From positions 1 through 16,184 of the forward strand of contig CAYNDV010000109.1 of the NCBI GenBank assembly GCA_964396055.1: a DNA stretch of 16,184 bases. The letters are read 5' to 3'. This document shows, one piece after another, positions 7,627 to 13,688 of this stretch. Every line of letters starts with the position of its first letter. Within the stretch, counting starts at the first letter, position 1. Source of the DNA: CAYJPV01 sp964396055. GTDB lineage: Bacteria; Acidobacteriota; Vicinamibacteria; Vicinamibacterales; JAKQTR01. Below the pieces are notes generated by a model. The model was not told where the DNA came from, ran no database searches, and saw nothing but the letters and a program-made list of their open reading frames with translations. The position numbers were made by a program, and so were the translations under genes.

Positions 7627-8885
7627 GGCAACACCTGCAGGGAGGCGGGGTCCAGAGTGAGGGCGCCGACGTCGCCCAGCACCGTCACCGCGAACGACGA
7701 ACCGGCCAGCAGCCGCCGCGCGACCCGCGTCACGTCGTCGACGGTCACGCGGGCGATGCCGTCCAGCGTCTCGTCGATCGTGTAGGGGCGATCGAAGTAG
7801 ATCTCCTGGCGGGCCAGGTACGACGCCCGCTGCCAGGTGCTCTCGAGGCCCAGCAGCAGGGCCCCTTTCACGTTGTCCTTCGCCCGCTGCAGTTCGAGGG
7901 CGGACACGGGCGCCGCGGCCAGCGCGCGGATCTCGTCCATCACGACCCGCACCAGGTCCTCGACCTTGTCGTTGGCGCACCCGGCGTAGATGGTCAGCAC
8001 GCCCGCGTCGCTGAAGGCGCTGAGGCTGCTGCCCACGGAGTAGGCCAGGCCGCGTTTCTCGCGCACGTTCTGGAAGAGCCGCGAACTCATCGACCCGCCC
8101 AGCACGGTGTTGAGCACCAGCCCCACGTACCGGTCGGGATGGCGCTGCTCGTGCGAGGCCACGCCAAGGCACACGTGGCTCTGCTCCAGGTCCTTCACGC
8201 GCACCAGCACGCCCGGCGTCGCCACGGGCGCCTGCTGGACCACCGGCAGTCCGGTCGGCGCCACGGCCCCGAAGGCCCGCTCCACCAGGTCCCGGATCTC
8301 GGCGTGCTCCGCATGGCCCGCCGCCGCCACGATCATGCGGTCTGCCGTGTAGGCGCCGGCAAAATACGCCCGCAGCGCGTCCTGCGTAAGGGCCGAGACG
8401 CTGTCGGCCGTGCCCAGAATCGGGAGGCCCAGCGGATGGCCGGCCCAGAACCGGTCGAGGAACAGCTCGTGGACGAGGTCGTCCGGGATGTCCTCGACCA
8501 TCTTGATCTCTTCCAGCACGACGCTCTTCTCGCGGGTGATGTCCGCCTCGTCGAAGCGCGGGTGCAGGACGATGTCCGACAGGAGATCGACGGCGATCGG
8601 CAGGTGCTCGTCCAGCACCTTGATCGAGTAGTTCGCGTTCTCCTTGCCCGTCGAGGCGTCGATCTGGCCGCCGATCGAGTCCACTTCCTGGGCGATGTCC
8701 TCGGATGTCCGGTGCGTGGTGCCCTTGAAGAGCATGTGCTCGACGAAATGCGCGATGCCGGGCCACGCGTCACCCTCGTGGCGGGAGCCACGGGCCAGCC
8801 AGACGCCGATGGCGACGGAGCGGACGTGCGGGATCGTCTCGGTCAGCAGGCGGAGGCCGTTGGGCAGGACGTCGCGGGTCACCAT
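7623..8885 (-). CDS. M16 family zinc peptidase (processing-peptidase-like)
   Basis: The 420-residue, single-unit M16B-type protein resembles the bacterial relatives of mitochondrial processing peptidase beta (YmxG/PqqL group). The inverted zinc site HFVEH is at 46-50, with the distal acidic run VVLEEIKMVEDIPDD providing the third ligand. The C-terminal half keeps the R-Y substrate-binding pair in LFQNVREKRGLAYSVGSS. No signal peptide is evident, so a cytosolic role is likely and the substrate is unknown. A start at 8903 (six residues longer) is possible, but that ATG lies inside the putative -10 hexamer TATGAT. The start at 8885 gives MVTRDVLPNGLRLL, the usual N-terminus. It overlaps purB by 4 bp and is divergent from rlmN. 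Confidence 0.93.
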   Translation of the reverse strand: MVTRDVLPNGLRLLTETIPHVRSVAIGVWLARGSRHEGDAWPGIAHFVEHMLFKGTTHRTSEDIAQEVDSIGGQIDASTGKENANYSIKVLDEHLPIAVDLLSDIVLHPRFDEADITREKSVVLEEIKMVEDIPDDLVHELFLDRFWAGHPLGLPILGTADSVSALTQDALRAYFAGAYTADRMIVAAAGHAEHAEIRDLVERAFGAVAPTGLPVVQQAPVATPGVLVRVKDLEQSHVCLGVASHEQRHPDRYVGLVLNTVLGGSMSSRLFQNVREKRGLAYSVGSSLSAFSDAGVLTIYAGCANDKVEDLVRVVMDEIRALAAAPVSALELQRAKDNVKGALLLGLESTWQRASYLARQEIYFDRPYTIDETLDGIARVTVDDVTRVARRLLAGSSFAVTVLGDVGALTLDPASLQVLP

Positions 8886-8894
8886 CGAAGGAAC

Positions 8895-8900
8895 TACAAT
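8895..8900 (+). promoter_or_regulatory. -10 box for rlmN
   Basis: TACAAT, five of six matches to the sigma70 consensus, ends 15 nt before the rlmN ATG. The predicted start near 8907 would leave a leader of about 9 nt containing CCGGAAG. No good -35 box is seen 17 bp upstream. It overlaps the proposed opposite-strand -10 box at 8899-8904. Confidence 0.45.
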
Positions 8901-8904
8901 CATA
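8899..8904 (-). promoter_or_regulatory. -10 box for the M16 peptidase-purB operon
   Basis: The minus strand reads TATGAT here. A start about 7 nt downstream (near 8892) would leave about 7 nt of leader before the ATG at 8885. The ATG at 8903 would then be untranscribed. No strong -35 box is visible. The hexamer shares two base pairs with the rlmN -10 box on the other strand. Confidence 0.4.
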
Positions 8905-8915
8905 CTCCGGAAGCC

Positions 8916-10004
8916 ATGACCCCTGCCGACCGCCTCGTCGCGCTCACCGACCTCACCCGACCGGAGCTCGAGGCCGCCCTGCAGGCCCGTGGCGTGCCCG
9001 CCTACCGCGCCCGCCAGCTCTTCCAGTGGATCTACCGTCGCGGGGTCACCGACTTCGCGGCCATGACCGATCTGCCGGCAGCGCTGCGCACGTCACTCGC
9101 CGGGGAGTTCCGGATTCCGGAACCGGCCGTCAGCCGCCGCGACGCGTCGTCCGACGGCACCCAGAAGTTCCTCCTGACCCTGGCCGACGGCCGGACGATC
9201 GAATCGGTGTTCATTCCCGACACGCCCAACCAGACCTTCTGCGTCTCGACGCAGGTGGGCTGCGCCATGGGCTGCGGCTTCTGCCTCACGGCCACGATGG
9301 GCCTCGTCCGCCACCTGTCCCCGGGCGAGATCGTCGGACAGGTCCGGGTGCTGGCCGGCAACCTCGGGCTGCGCGACGCCGCGTTCAACCTCGTCTTCAT
9401 GGGGATGGGCGAGCCGCTGCACAACTACGACGCGACGCTGGCGGCCATCCGGATCCTGACCGACGAACACGGGTTCGCGCTGCCGCCGAGGCGCATCACG
9501 CTGTCGACGGTCGGACTGGTGCCCGCCATCGAGCGCCTCGCCGGCGAAGACGTGATGCCGAACCTGGCCATCTCGCTGCACGCCACCACCGACGAGCAGC
9601 GGGGCGCCCTGGTGCCCATCAACCGGAAGTACGGCATCGCCGAGGTGCTGGACGCCTGCCGCCGCTTCCCGCTCGGCAAACGTGACCGCATCACGTTCGA
9701 GTACGTGCTGCTGGACGGCATCAACGACACGCCCGGCGACGCCCGCCGGCTGGCCCGCCTCCTGGACGGCCTGCAGGCCAAGGTGAACCTCATTCCCCTG
9801 AACCCGGCGGCAGGCATCCCGTTCGAGCGGCCATCGGACGACCGGATCAACGAATTCGGGCGGATTCTGGCCGCTCACGGCGTCACGGTGTCGGTGCGCA
9901 AGAGCCGCGGCCGCGACATCCGTGCCGCCTGTGGCCAGCTCGCAGTGGAAGGGCGCAGGAAGTCGGCCGGCCAGCAACTCGCCGACAGGCTGGGGGATCT
10001 CTAA
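8916..10004 (+). CDS. rlmN: Dual-specificity RNA methyltransferase RlmN (radical SAM)
   Basis: The 362-residue radical-SAM enzyme makes 2-methyladenosine at A2503 of 23S rRNA and A37 of a subset of tRNAs. The cluster-binding motif is CAMGCGFC with cysteines 116, 120 and 123, in the CxxxCxxC spacing of the family. The downstream segment VFMGMGEPLHNY is characteristic. The C-terminal cysteine that forms the covalent RNA intermediate is C339 in RDIRAACGQL. Its presence, with the second catalytic cysteine region intact, argues for RlmN activity and not the Cfr resistance paralogue. The ATG at 8916 is 15 nt after TACAAT. Its stop (10002-10004) directly abuts a GGTTCAC heptamer array, and it converges on mtaB, a second RNA-modifying radical-SAM enzyme. 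Confidence 0.96.
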   Translation: MTPADRLVALTDLTRPELEAALQARGVPAYRARQLFQWIYRRGVTDFAAMTDLPAALRTSLAGEFRIPEPAVSRRDASSDGTQKFLLTLADGRTIESVFIPDTPNQTFCVSTQVGCAMGCGFCLTATMGLVRHLSPGEIVGQVRVLAGNLGLRDAAFNLVFMGMGEPLHNYDATLAAIRILTDEHGFALPPRRITLSTVGLVPAIERLAGEDVMPNLAISLHATTDEQRGALVPINRKYGIAEVLDACRRFPLGKRDRITFEYVLLDGINDTPGDARRLARLLDGLQAKVNLIPLNPAAGIPFERPSDDRINEFGRILAAHGVTVSVRKSRGRDIRAACGQLAVEGRRKSAGQQLADRLGDL

Positions 10005-10039
10005 GGTTCATGGTTCACGGTTCACGGTTCGTGGTTCGT
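10005..10039. repeat. GGTTCAC heptamer array after rlmN
   Basis: Five contiguous heptads on the plus strand: GGTTCAT, GGTTCAC, GGTTCAC, GGTTCGT, GGTTCGT. The first base follows the rlmN TAA directly. The last unit merges into the REP-like element, whose GTGG begins at 10038. The same family overlaps the purN stop at 2881-2901. Confidence 0.85.
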
Positions 10040-10062
10040 GGCGTCCGGCTTTCGGCCGGACG
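10038..10062. repeat. REP-like hairpin element, copy 2
   Basis: GTGG is followed by arms CGTCCGGC/GCCGGACG around a 5-nt loop. The loop differs from copy 3 by one base (CGG in place of CAG). The trailing GGCGGGGGCG also resembles the sequence after copy 3. The element lies between rlmN's heptads and the inverted repeat at 10077. Confidence 0.65.
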
Positions 10063-10076
10063 GGCGGGGGCGCAGG

Positions 10077-10127
10077 CAATCCCGGATTGATTTCGCGGAG
10101 TGCCCTGGCGAAATCAATCCGGGATTG
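10077..10127. repeat. Inverted repeat with 20-bp perfect arms, copy 1 (mtaB/rlmN convergent spacer)
   Basis: The left arm is CAATCCCGGATTGATTTCGC (10077-10096). The right arm (10108-10127) is its exact reverse complement, and the loop is 11 nt. Each arm also begins with its own small palindrome (CAATCC-C-GGATTG). The right arm, read on the minus strand, encodes the last three residues of MtaB (IPD) and its TGA stop. The mRNA of mtaB would therefore end in a 20-bp hairpin whose 5' arm starts inside the coding sequence, so it is a plausible terminator or 3'-end stabiliser despite lacking a U-run. The identical arms recur at 11391-11468. Confidence 0.85.
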
Positions 10128-11382
10128 GTGTACCTGTCAGCGCGCCGGGCGCACCTCCGATGCGCACCCGCACCCGCACGTTGCGCGGCAGCCCCGCCGC
10201 CATGCGGACCTTCAGGAAATTGTCGGTCAGCACGGTGGTCCCATCGTCAATGGTGAGGCCCGGGCGAATGGTCCCGATCTGGGCACGCGCGAACGCGTCG
10301 GCCAGTTCGACGCCGACCGCGCGGATGCGCCGCGCACGGGCCGTCACGTCCGCGGGGGCCACCTTGGGCGTCATCGCGGCCGCCGCGGTGCCTGGACGGT
10401 CGGAGTAGGGGAACACGTGCAGCGACGTCAGCGGCAGGGCCCGCAGGCGGTCGCACGCCTCGTCGATGTCGGCGTCGGTCTCCCCGGGGAACCCGACGAT
10501 GAAGTCGGAGCCGAGAGCGGCGTCGGGCCGAGCGGCCCGCACGCGTGCCGACAGACGCTGGTAGTAGCCGAAGGTATAGGGCCGCCGCATGGCCGTCAGC
10601 ATGCGGTCGCTCGCGTGCTGCAGGGGCAGGTGGAAGTGCGGGGCGAATCGCCCGGAATGGGCCACAAGATCGACGAGCGCGTCCGGGCAGTCCATCGGCT
10701 CGAGCGAGCTCGTCCGGAATGTCAGCCCCCCCGGCAAGGCGTCCAGGGCCCGGGCCAGGTCGAGCAGCGACGACGCCGGCCGCAGGTCGCGGCCGTACGA
10801 CCCGAGGTGGACGCCGACCAGCCACGCCTCCTGGTACCCCGCGCCGGCCAGCCGCGCCGCCTCGGCCAGCACGTCCGCCAGCGGGCGGCTGCGCGGCGCG
10901 CCGCGCGTCGACGGGATGATGCAGTAGGCGCACGCTTCGTCGCAGCCGGTCTGCACCCGGAGCGGGTACGCCGTACGGCCCATCGTGCCCGGAACCGGCC
11001 CTCCGCACGCGCCCTCACCGGCGCCGAAACGCCCGGCCGTCGTCAGAGGGAAACGTTCGTCGAGCAGCCGGGCCAGGTCCGGCTTGCTCCCGTTGTCCAC
11101 GAGCTGGACGACGTTGGGCAACCCGGCGAGGTCGCCCGGTTCGCGTGTGGCGTAACAGCCCGTGACGACAATCCTGGCGCCCGGGTTGGCGCGGGCAATG
11201 CGGCGAATCGCCTGGCGGGCCCCCTGGTCGGCTGCGCCGGTCACCGTGCAGGTGTTCACCAGCACGAGGTCCGCCTCCTCGGGCGCCGCCTCGGTGGCGC
11301 CGCGGGCGCGCAGCGCCTCGTCGACGTCGAACGAGTCGGCCTGGTTCACCCGGCAGCCGAAGGTGACAATGGCGTAACGCAT
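10114..11382 (-). CDS. mtaB: tRNA (t6A37) methylthiotransferase MtaB
   Basis: The 422-residue radical-SAM methylthiotransferase converts t6A37 to ms2t6A37 in tRNAs reading ANN codons. The N-terminal UPF0004 domain binds one [4Fe-4S] cluster through C10 (TFGCRVNQ), C45 (NTCTVT) and C76 (VTGCY). GCRVNQ and NTCTVT mark the MtaB/YqeV branch over MiaB and RimO. The radical-SAM motif CDEACAYC uses C147, C151 and C154. The C-terminus is a short TRAM-like domain. The ATG at 11382 lies 8 nt past an arm of the inverted repeat at 11391-11468 and has no separate Shine-Dalgarno. The sequence just before it can form GGGAT-TGTT-ATCCC. The last residues IPD and the stop are repeat-encoded. It is downstream of purE on the same strand. 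Confidence 0.93.
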   Translation of the reverse strand: MRYAIVTFGCRVNQADSFDVDEALRARGATEAAPEEADLVLVNTCTVTGAADQGARQAIRRIARANPGARIVVTGCYATREPGDLAGLPNVVQLVDNGSKPDLARLLDERFPLTTAGRFGAGEGACGGPVPGTMGRTAYPLRVQTGCDEACAYCIIPSTRGAPRSRPLADVLAEAARLAGAGYQEAWLVGVHLGSYGRDLRPASSLLDLARALDALPGGLTFRTSSLEPMDCPDALVDLVAHSGRFAPHFHLPLQHASDRMLTAMRRPYTFGYYQRLSARVRAARPDAALGSDFIVGFPGETDADIDEACDRLRALPLTSLHVFPYSDRPGTAAAAMTPKVAPADVTARARRIRAVGVELADAFARAQIGTIRPGLTIDDGTTVLTDNFLKVRMAAGLPRNVRVRVRIGGAPGALTGTPIPD

Positions 11383-11390
11383 GGGGATAA

Positions 11391-11468
11391 CAATCCCGGA
11401 TTGATTTCGCGGCTTCGTGGCGTCCGGCTTTCAGCCGGACGTGCGGGGGCGAAATCAATCCGGGATTG
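11391..11468. repeat. Inverted repeat with 20-bp perfect arms, copy 2, enclosing a REP-like element (purE/mtaB spacer)
   Basis: The left arm (11391-11410) and right arm (11449-11468) are identical to those of the copy at 10077-10127. The 38-nt interior holds REP-like copy 3. The right arm encodes the last residues of PurE (IPD) and its TGA stop (11455-11457), exactly as copy 1 does for MtaB. The left arm ends 8 nt before the mtaB ATG, so this element is essentially the entire spacer. Confidence 0.88.
11417..11441. repeat. REP-like hairpin element, copy 3
   Basis: GTGG is followed by arms CGTCCGGCT/AGCCGGACG around TTC, a perfect 9-bp stem. It is nested inside the loop of the larger inverted repeat 11391-11468 and lies in the same plus-strand orientation as copies 1 and 2. 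Confidence 0.65.
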
Positions 11469-11964
11469 TCTGCTGTTCGAGTTTCGCCGCGGCGGCCTCC
11501 ACCTTCTCCGCCAGTCTGGCCTTGTAGGCCGTGAGGCGGGCCGCCAGCGTCGCGTCGCCGACGGCGAGGATCTGGGCGGCGAGGACGCCGGCGTTGGTGG
11601 CGCCGGCCTTCCCCACCGCGACCGTGGCGACCGGGACGCCTGGCGGCATCTGGACGGTCGACAGCAGGGCGTCGAACCCGGCCAGCGGAGAGGAATCAAT
11701 GGGCACGCCGATGACCGGCTTGATCGTGTGCGCCGCCACGACGCCCGCCAGATGGGCGGCCGCGCCGGCGCCGACGATGAAGACCTCGACGCCGCGCGCC
11801 GGCGCCTCGGTGACGAGGCGGACGGCCCTGGCCGGCGACCGATGCGCGGAGGCCACGGTCATCTCGCAGGTGACGCCCAGTTCGCGCAGGACGTCGACGG
11901 CGCCCTTCATGATGGGTGCGTCGGAATCGGAACCCATGAGAATGAGAACGTGGATTGAGGACAT
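11455..11964 (-). CDS. purE: N5-carboxyaminoimidazole ribonucleotide mutase
   Basis: The 169-residue class I PurE moves the carboxylate of N5-CAIR to give CAIR, step 6 of purine synthesis. The phosphate/CO2 site GSDSDAPIM is at 11-19. The catalytic histidine is H41 in SAHRSP (39-44). GAGAAAHLAG (65-74) is close to the family GAGGAAHLPG. The partner PurK, which class I PurE normally needs to supply N5-CAIR, is not in the window. AGGAG lies 6 nt before the ATG. The C-terminal TIPD and the stop fall in the inverted repeat at 11449-11468. It is separated from purD upstream by a 105-bp repeat-filled gap on the same strand. Confidence 0.96.
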   Translation of the reverse strand: MSSIHVLILMGSDSDAPIMKGAVDVLRELGVTCEMTVASAHRSPARAVRLVTEAPARGVEVFIVGAGAAAHLAGVVAAHTIKPVIGVPIDSSPLAGFDALLSTVQMPPGVPVATVAVGKAGATNAGVLAAQILAVGDATLAARLTAYKARLAEKVEAAAAKLEQQTIPD

Positions 11965-11973
11965 GGAGACTCC

Positions 11974-12027
11974 TGGCCGTTCGGCTATTGGGCCGCTGGG
12001 CCGTGTTGGGCCGTGTTGGGCCGTGTT
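11974..12027. repeat. GGCCGTT-type and decamer tandem repeats before purE
   Basis: GGCCGTTCGGC and a degenerate GGCC stretch are followed by three perfect GGGCCGTGTT decamers at 11998, 12008 and 12018. They run directly into the CTTCTGT heptads at 12032. All lie in the purD-purE gap, and the array begins at the purE Shine-Dalgarno. Confidence 0.75.
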
Positions 12028-12076
12028 CTGCCTTCTGTCTTCTGTCTTCTGTCTTCTGTCTTCTTCTGCCTACTGT
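12028..12076. repeat. CTTCTGT heptamer array overlapping the purD stop
   Basis: Four perfect CTTCTGT units (12032-12059) are flanked by a partial unit before and a decayed tail after (CTTCTTCTGC, CTACTGT). The last degenerate unit contains the purD TAG stop (12070-12072) and encodes the final Q. It is the same repeat family as 2687-2714. Confidence 0.85.
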
Positions 12077-13341
12077 CCCACTCTGACCCCGATGTCCTGC
12101 CGGCAGAACATCCCCTCGAACGCGATCTTCCTGGCGGCCGCGTAGGCCCGCGCCCGAGCCTCGGCAAACCCCGGCGCGCCGGCCACCACCGTGAGGACGC
12201 GCCCCCCGGCCGTCACGATGGCCCCGTCGCGGGCGGCCGTGCCGGCGTGGAAGACGAGCGCGCCGGAGGCCTCGGCGGCCTCCAGGCCCGTGATGGGCTT
12301 GCCCGTTTCGTACGTGCCGGGATACCCCCCGGACGCCAGTACCACGCCGACGAACCGATCGGCGCGGACGCGGAACGTGCCCGAGTCCAGCGCGCCTTGG
12401 GCCGCGGCTTCGAGGTGCGGCAGGAGCGGCTCGTCGATCGCCGGCAGGACGACCTGCGTTTCAGGGTCTCCCATCCGCGCGTTGAACTCGACCACCCTCG
12501 GCCCCTGGTCGGTGAGCATCAACCCGCAGTACAGGAACCCTCGATAGTGGCGGCCCTCGCGCGCCATGGCCCGCAGTGTCGGAAACACGATCGTATCGAG
12601 GATCCGGTCCCCCATCGCCTCGTCCACGAGGGGGCTGGGGGAGAACGCGCCCATCCCGCCGGTGTTGGGGCCCGCCTCGCCGTCATAGGCGCGCTTGTGA
12701 TCCTCGGCCGAGGGCAGCACGCGGGCATGGATGCCGTCGGTCAGGACGAAGAACGAGGCCTCGCGGCCGGTCATGAACTCCTCGATGACCACCCGGCTGC
12801 CGGCGTCGCCGAACCGGTGTCCAACCATGATGTCGCGGATGGTGTCGCGGGCCTCGGCTTCGGTCCCGGCGATGATGACGCCCTTGCCGGCGGCGAGGCC
12901 GTCGGCCTTGAGGACCACGGGGTAGCCGAAGCCGCCGTCACGCAGGCACGCCAGGGCCTCGTCGGCGCTCCGGGCGGTGAGGTGGCGGGCGGTGGGAATG
13001 CCGTGTTCGGCCAGGAGGCGCTTGGCGAAGGCCTTGCTCGACTCGATTTCGGCGGCGGCGCGAGTGGGGCCGCACACAGGGTGCCCCGCGGCGGTCAGCC
13101 GGTCCACGAGCCCGCGCGTCAGGGGCAGCTCGGGCCCGACGACGGTGAAGTCGACACGTTCGCGCCTGATGAGGGCCTCGACCTCGGCCGGGTCTGCGGG
13201 GTCGACGGGGAGGCAGGCCGCCGTCCGGGCGATGCCCGCGTTGCCGGGCGCGCACAGGACGGCGCTGGGGCCGAGGTCGCGCCTGAGCGCGTGGCAGAAG
13301 GCGTGCTCGCGCGCACCGCTGCCGACGACCAGAACCCTCAT
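12070..13341 (-). CDS. purD: Phosphoribosylamine-glycine ligase (GAR synthetase)
   Basis: The 423-residue ATP-grasp enzyme joins glycine to phosphoribosylamine, the second step of purine synthesis and the one that directly uses PurF's unstable product. The N-terminal GSGAREHA is at 7-14. ATP-grasp elements follow: KADGLAAGKGV (145-155), PNTGGMGAFSPSP (225-237) and the metal-binding EFNARMGDPETQ (285-296). Length is standard. The ATG at 13341 has AAGAGG about 9 nt upstream, inside the palindrome CTCTTAAGAG (13351-13360). It is divergent from rpsU across a 124-bp spacer in which no convincing -35/-10 pair was found for either gene. It is probably the first gene of purD-purE-mtaB. Confidence 0.97.
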   Translation of the reverse strand: MRVLVVGSGAREHAFCHALRRDLGPSAVLCAPGNAGIARTAACLPVDPADPAEVEALIRRERVDFTVVGPELPLTRGLVDRLTAAGHPVCGPTRAAAEIESSKAFAKRLLAEHGIPTARHLTARSADEALACLRDGGFGYPVVLKADGLAAGKGVIIAGTEAEARDTIRDIMVGHRFGDAGSRVVIEEFMTGREASFFVLTDGIHARVLPSAEDHKRAYDGEAGPNTGGMGAFSPSPLVDEAMGDRILDTIVFPTLRAMAREGRHYRGFLYCGLMLTDQGPRVVEFNARMGDPETQVVLPAIDEPLLPHLEAAAQGALDSGTFRVRADRFVGVVLASGGYPGTYETGKPITGLEAAEASGALVFHAGTAARDGAIVTAGGRVLTVVAGAPGFAEARARAYAAARKIAFEGMFCRQDIGVRVGQ

Positions 13342-13441
13342 GGATGGAACCTCTTAAGAGATTTTCGAACCCGAGCCTGGAACAATGTGATAGCCTAACA
13401 TATTCGGAATACGGCCATTCTCCAGATGTAATCTGGCCAGG

Positions 13442-13471
13442 AGCCACGAAGGGGGTGTATCACGCGTGGCT
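13442..13471 (+). promoter_or_regulatory. Hairpin enclosing the rpsU ribosome binding site and start codon
   Basis: AGCCACG (13442-13448) is the exact reverse complement of CGTGGCT (13465-13471). The loop is 16 nt and holds the Shine-Dalgarno AGGGGG. The GTG start codon of rpsU (13466-13468) sits in the 3' arm. The fold would hide the start codon from ribosomes. A second small inverted repeat, CCAGAT/ATCTGG, lies just upstream at 13422-13436. Regulatory function is inferred. Confidence 0.45.
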
Positions 13472-13663
13472 GAAGTCAAGGTGCAGGAAGGCGAATCGAT
13501 CGAAAGCGCGCTTCGCCGTTTCAAGCGCAAGGTGCAGCAGGAAGACATCATCAAGGACATCAAGAAACACTCGTTCTACCTGAAGCCGGGCGACAAACGA
13601 CGGGCAAAGCAGGCACTGGCTCGCAAGCGCAGCCGCAAGAAGGCGCGCCGCGAGACCGAGTAG
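13466..13663 (+). CDS. rpsU: 30S ribosomal protein S21
   Basis: The 65-residue, strongly basic protein matches bS21. It has the N-terminal strand AEVKVQEGESIESALRRFKRKVQQ, the central DIKKHSFYLKPGDKRRAKQ and an Arg/Lys-rich tail KRSRKKARRE. bS21 is a late-binding small-subunit protein near the anti-Shine-Dalgarno end of 16S rRNA. The start is GTG at 13466, with AGGGGG about 10 nt upstream. Both lie in a hairpin that could limit translation. It is followed after 25 nt by a zinc-ribbon protein on the same strand. Confidence 0.96.
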   Translation: MAEVKVQEGESIESALRRFKRKVQQEDIIKDIKKHSFYLKPGDKRRAKQALARKRSRKKARRETE

Positions 13664-13688
13664 CCGTGAGCGAGACAGGGGCGGCCCC

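Noticed and set aside
10077..10127. Classical rho-independent terminator
   Set aside because: The stem is excellent, but no U-run follows on either strand, so it was recorded as a repeat with possible 3'-end function.
10077..11468. mtaB flanked by inverted repeats as a mobile cassette or insertion sequence
   Set aside because: There is no transposase or target duplication, each side is itself an inverted repeat, and the arms are fused to the ends of purE and mtaB.
9922..11958. Long plus-strand open frame opposite mtaB and purE, and similar long antisense frames opposite tyrS, purM, purF, purB and purD
   Set aside because: They mirror well-recognised enzymes on the other strand, have Arg/Ala/His-biased composition and no known domains. 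They are the usual by-product of high GC.
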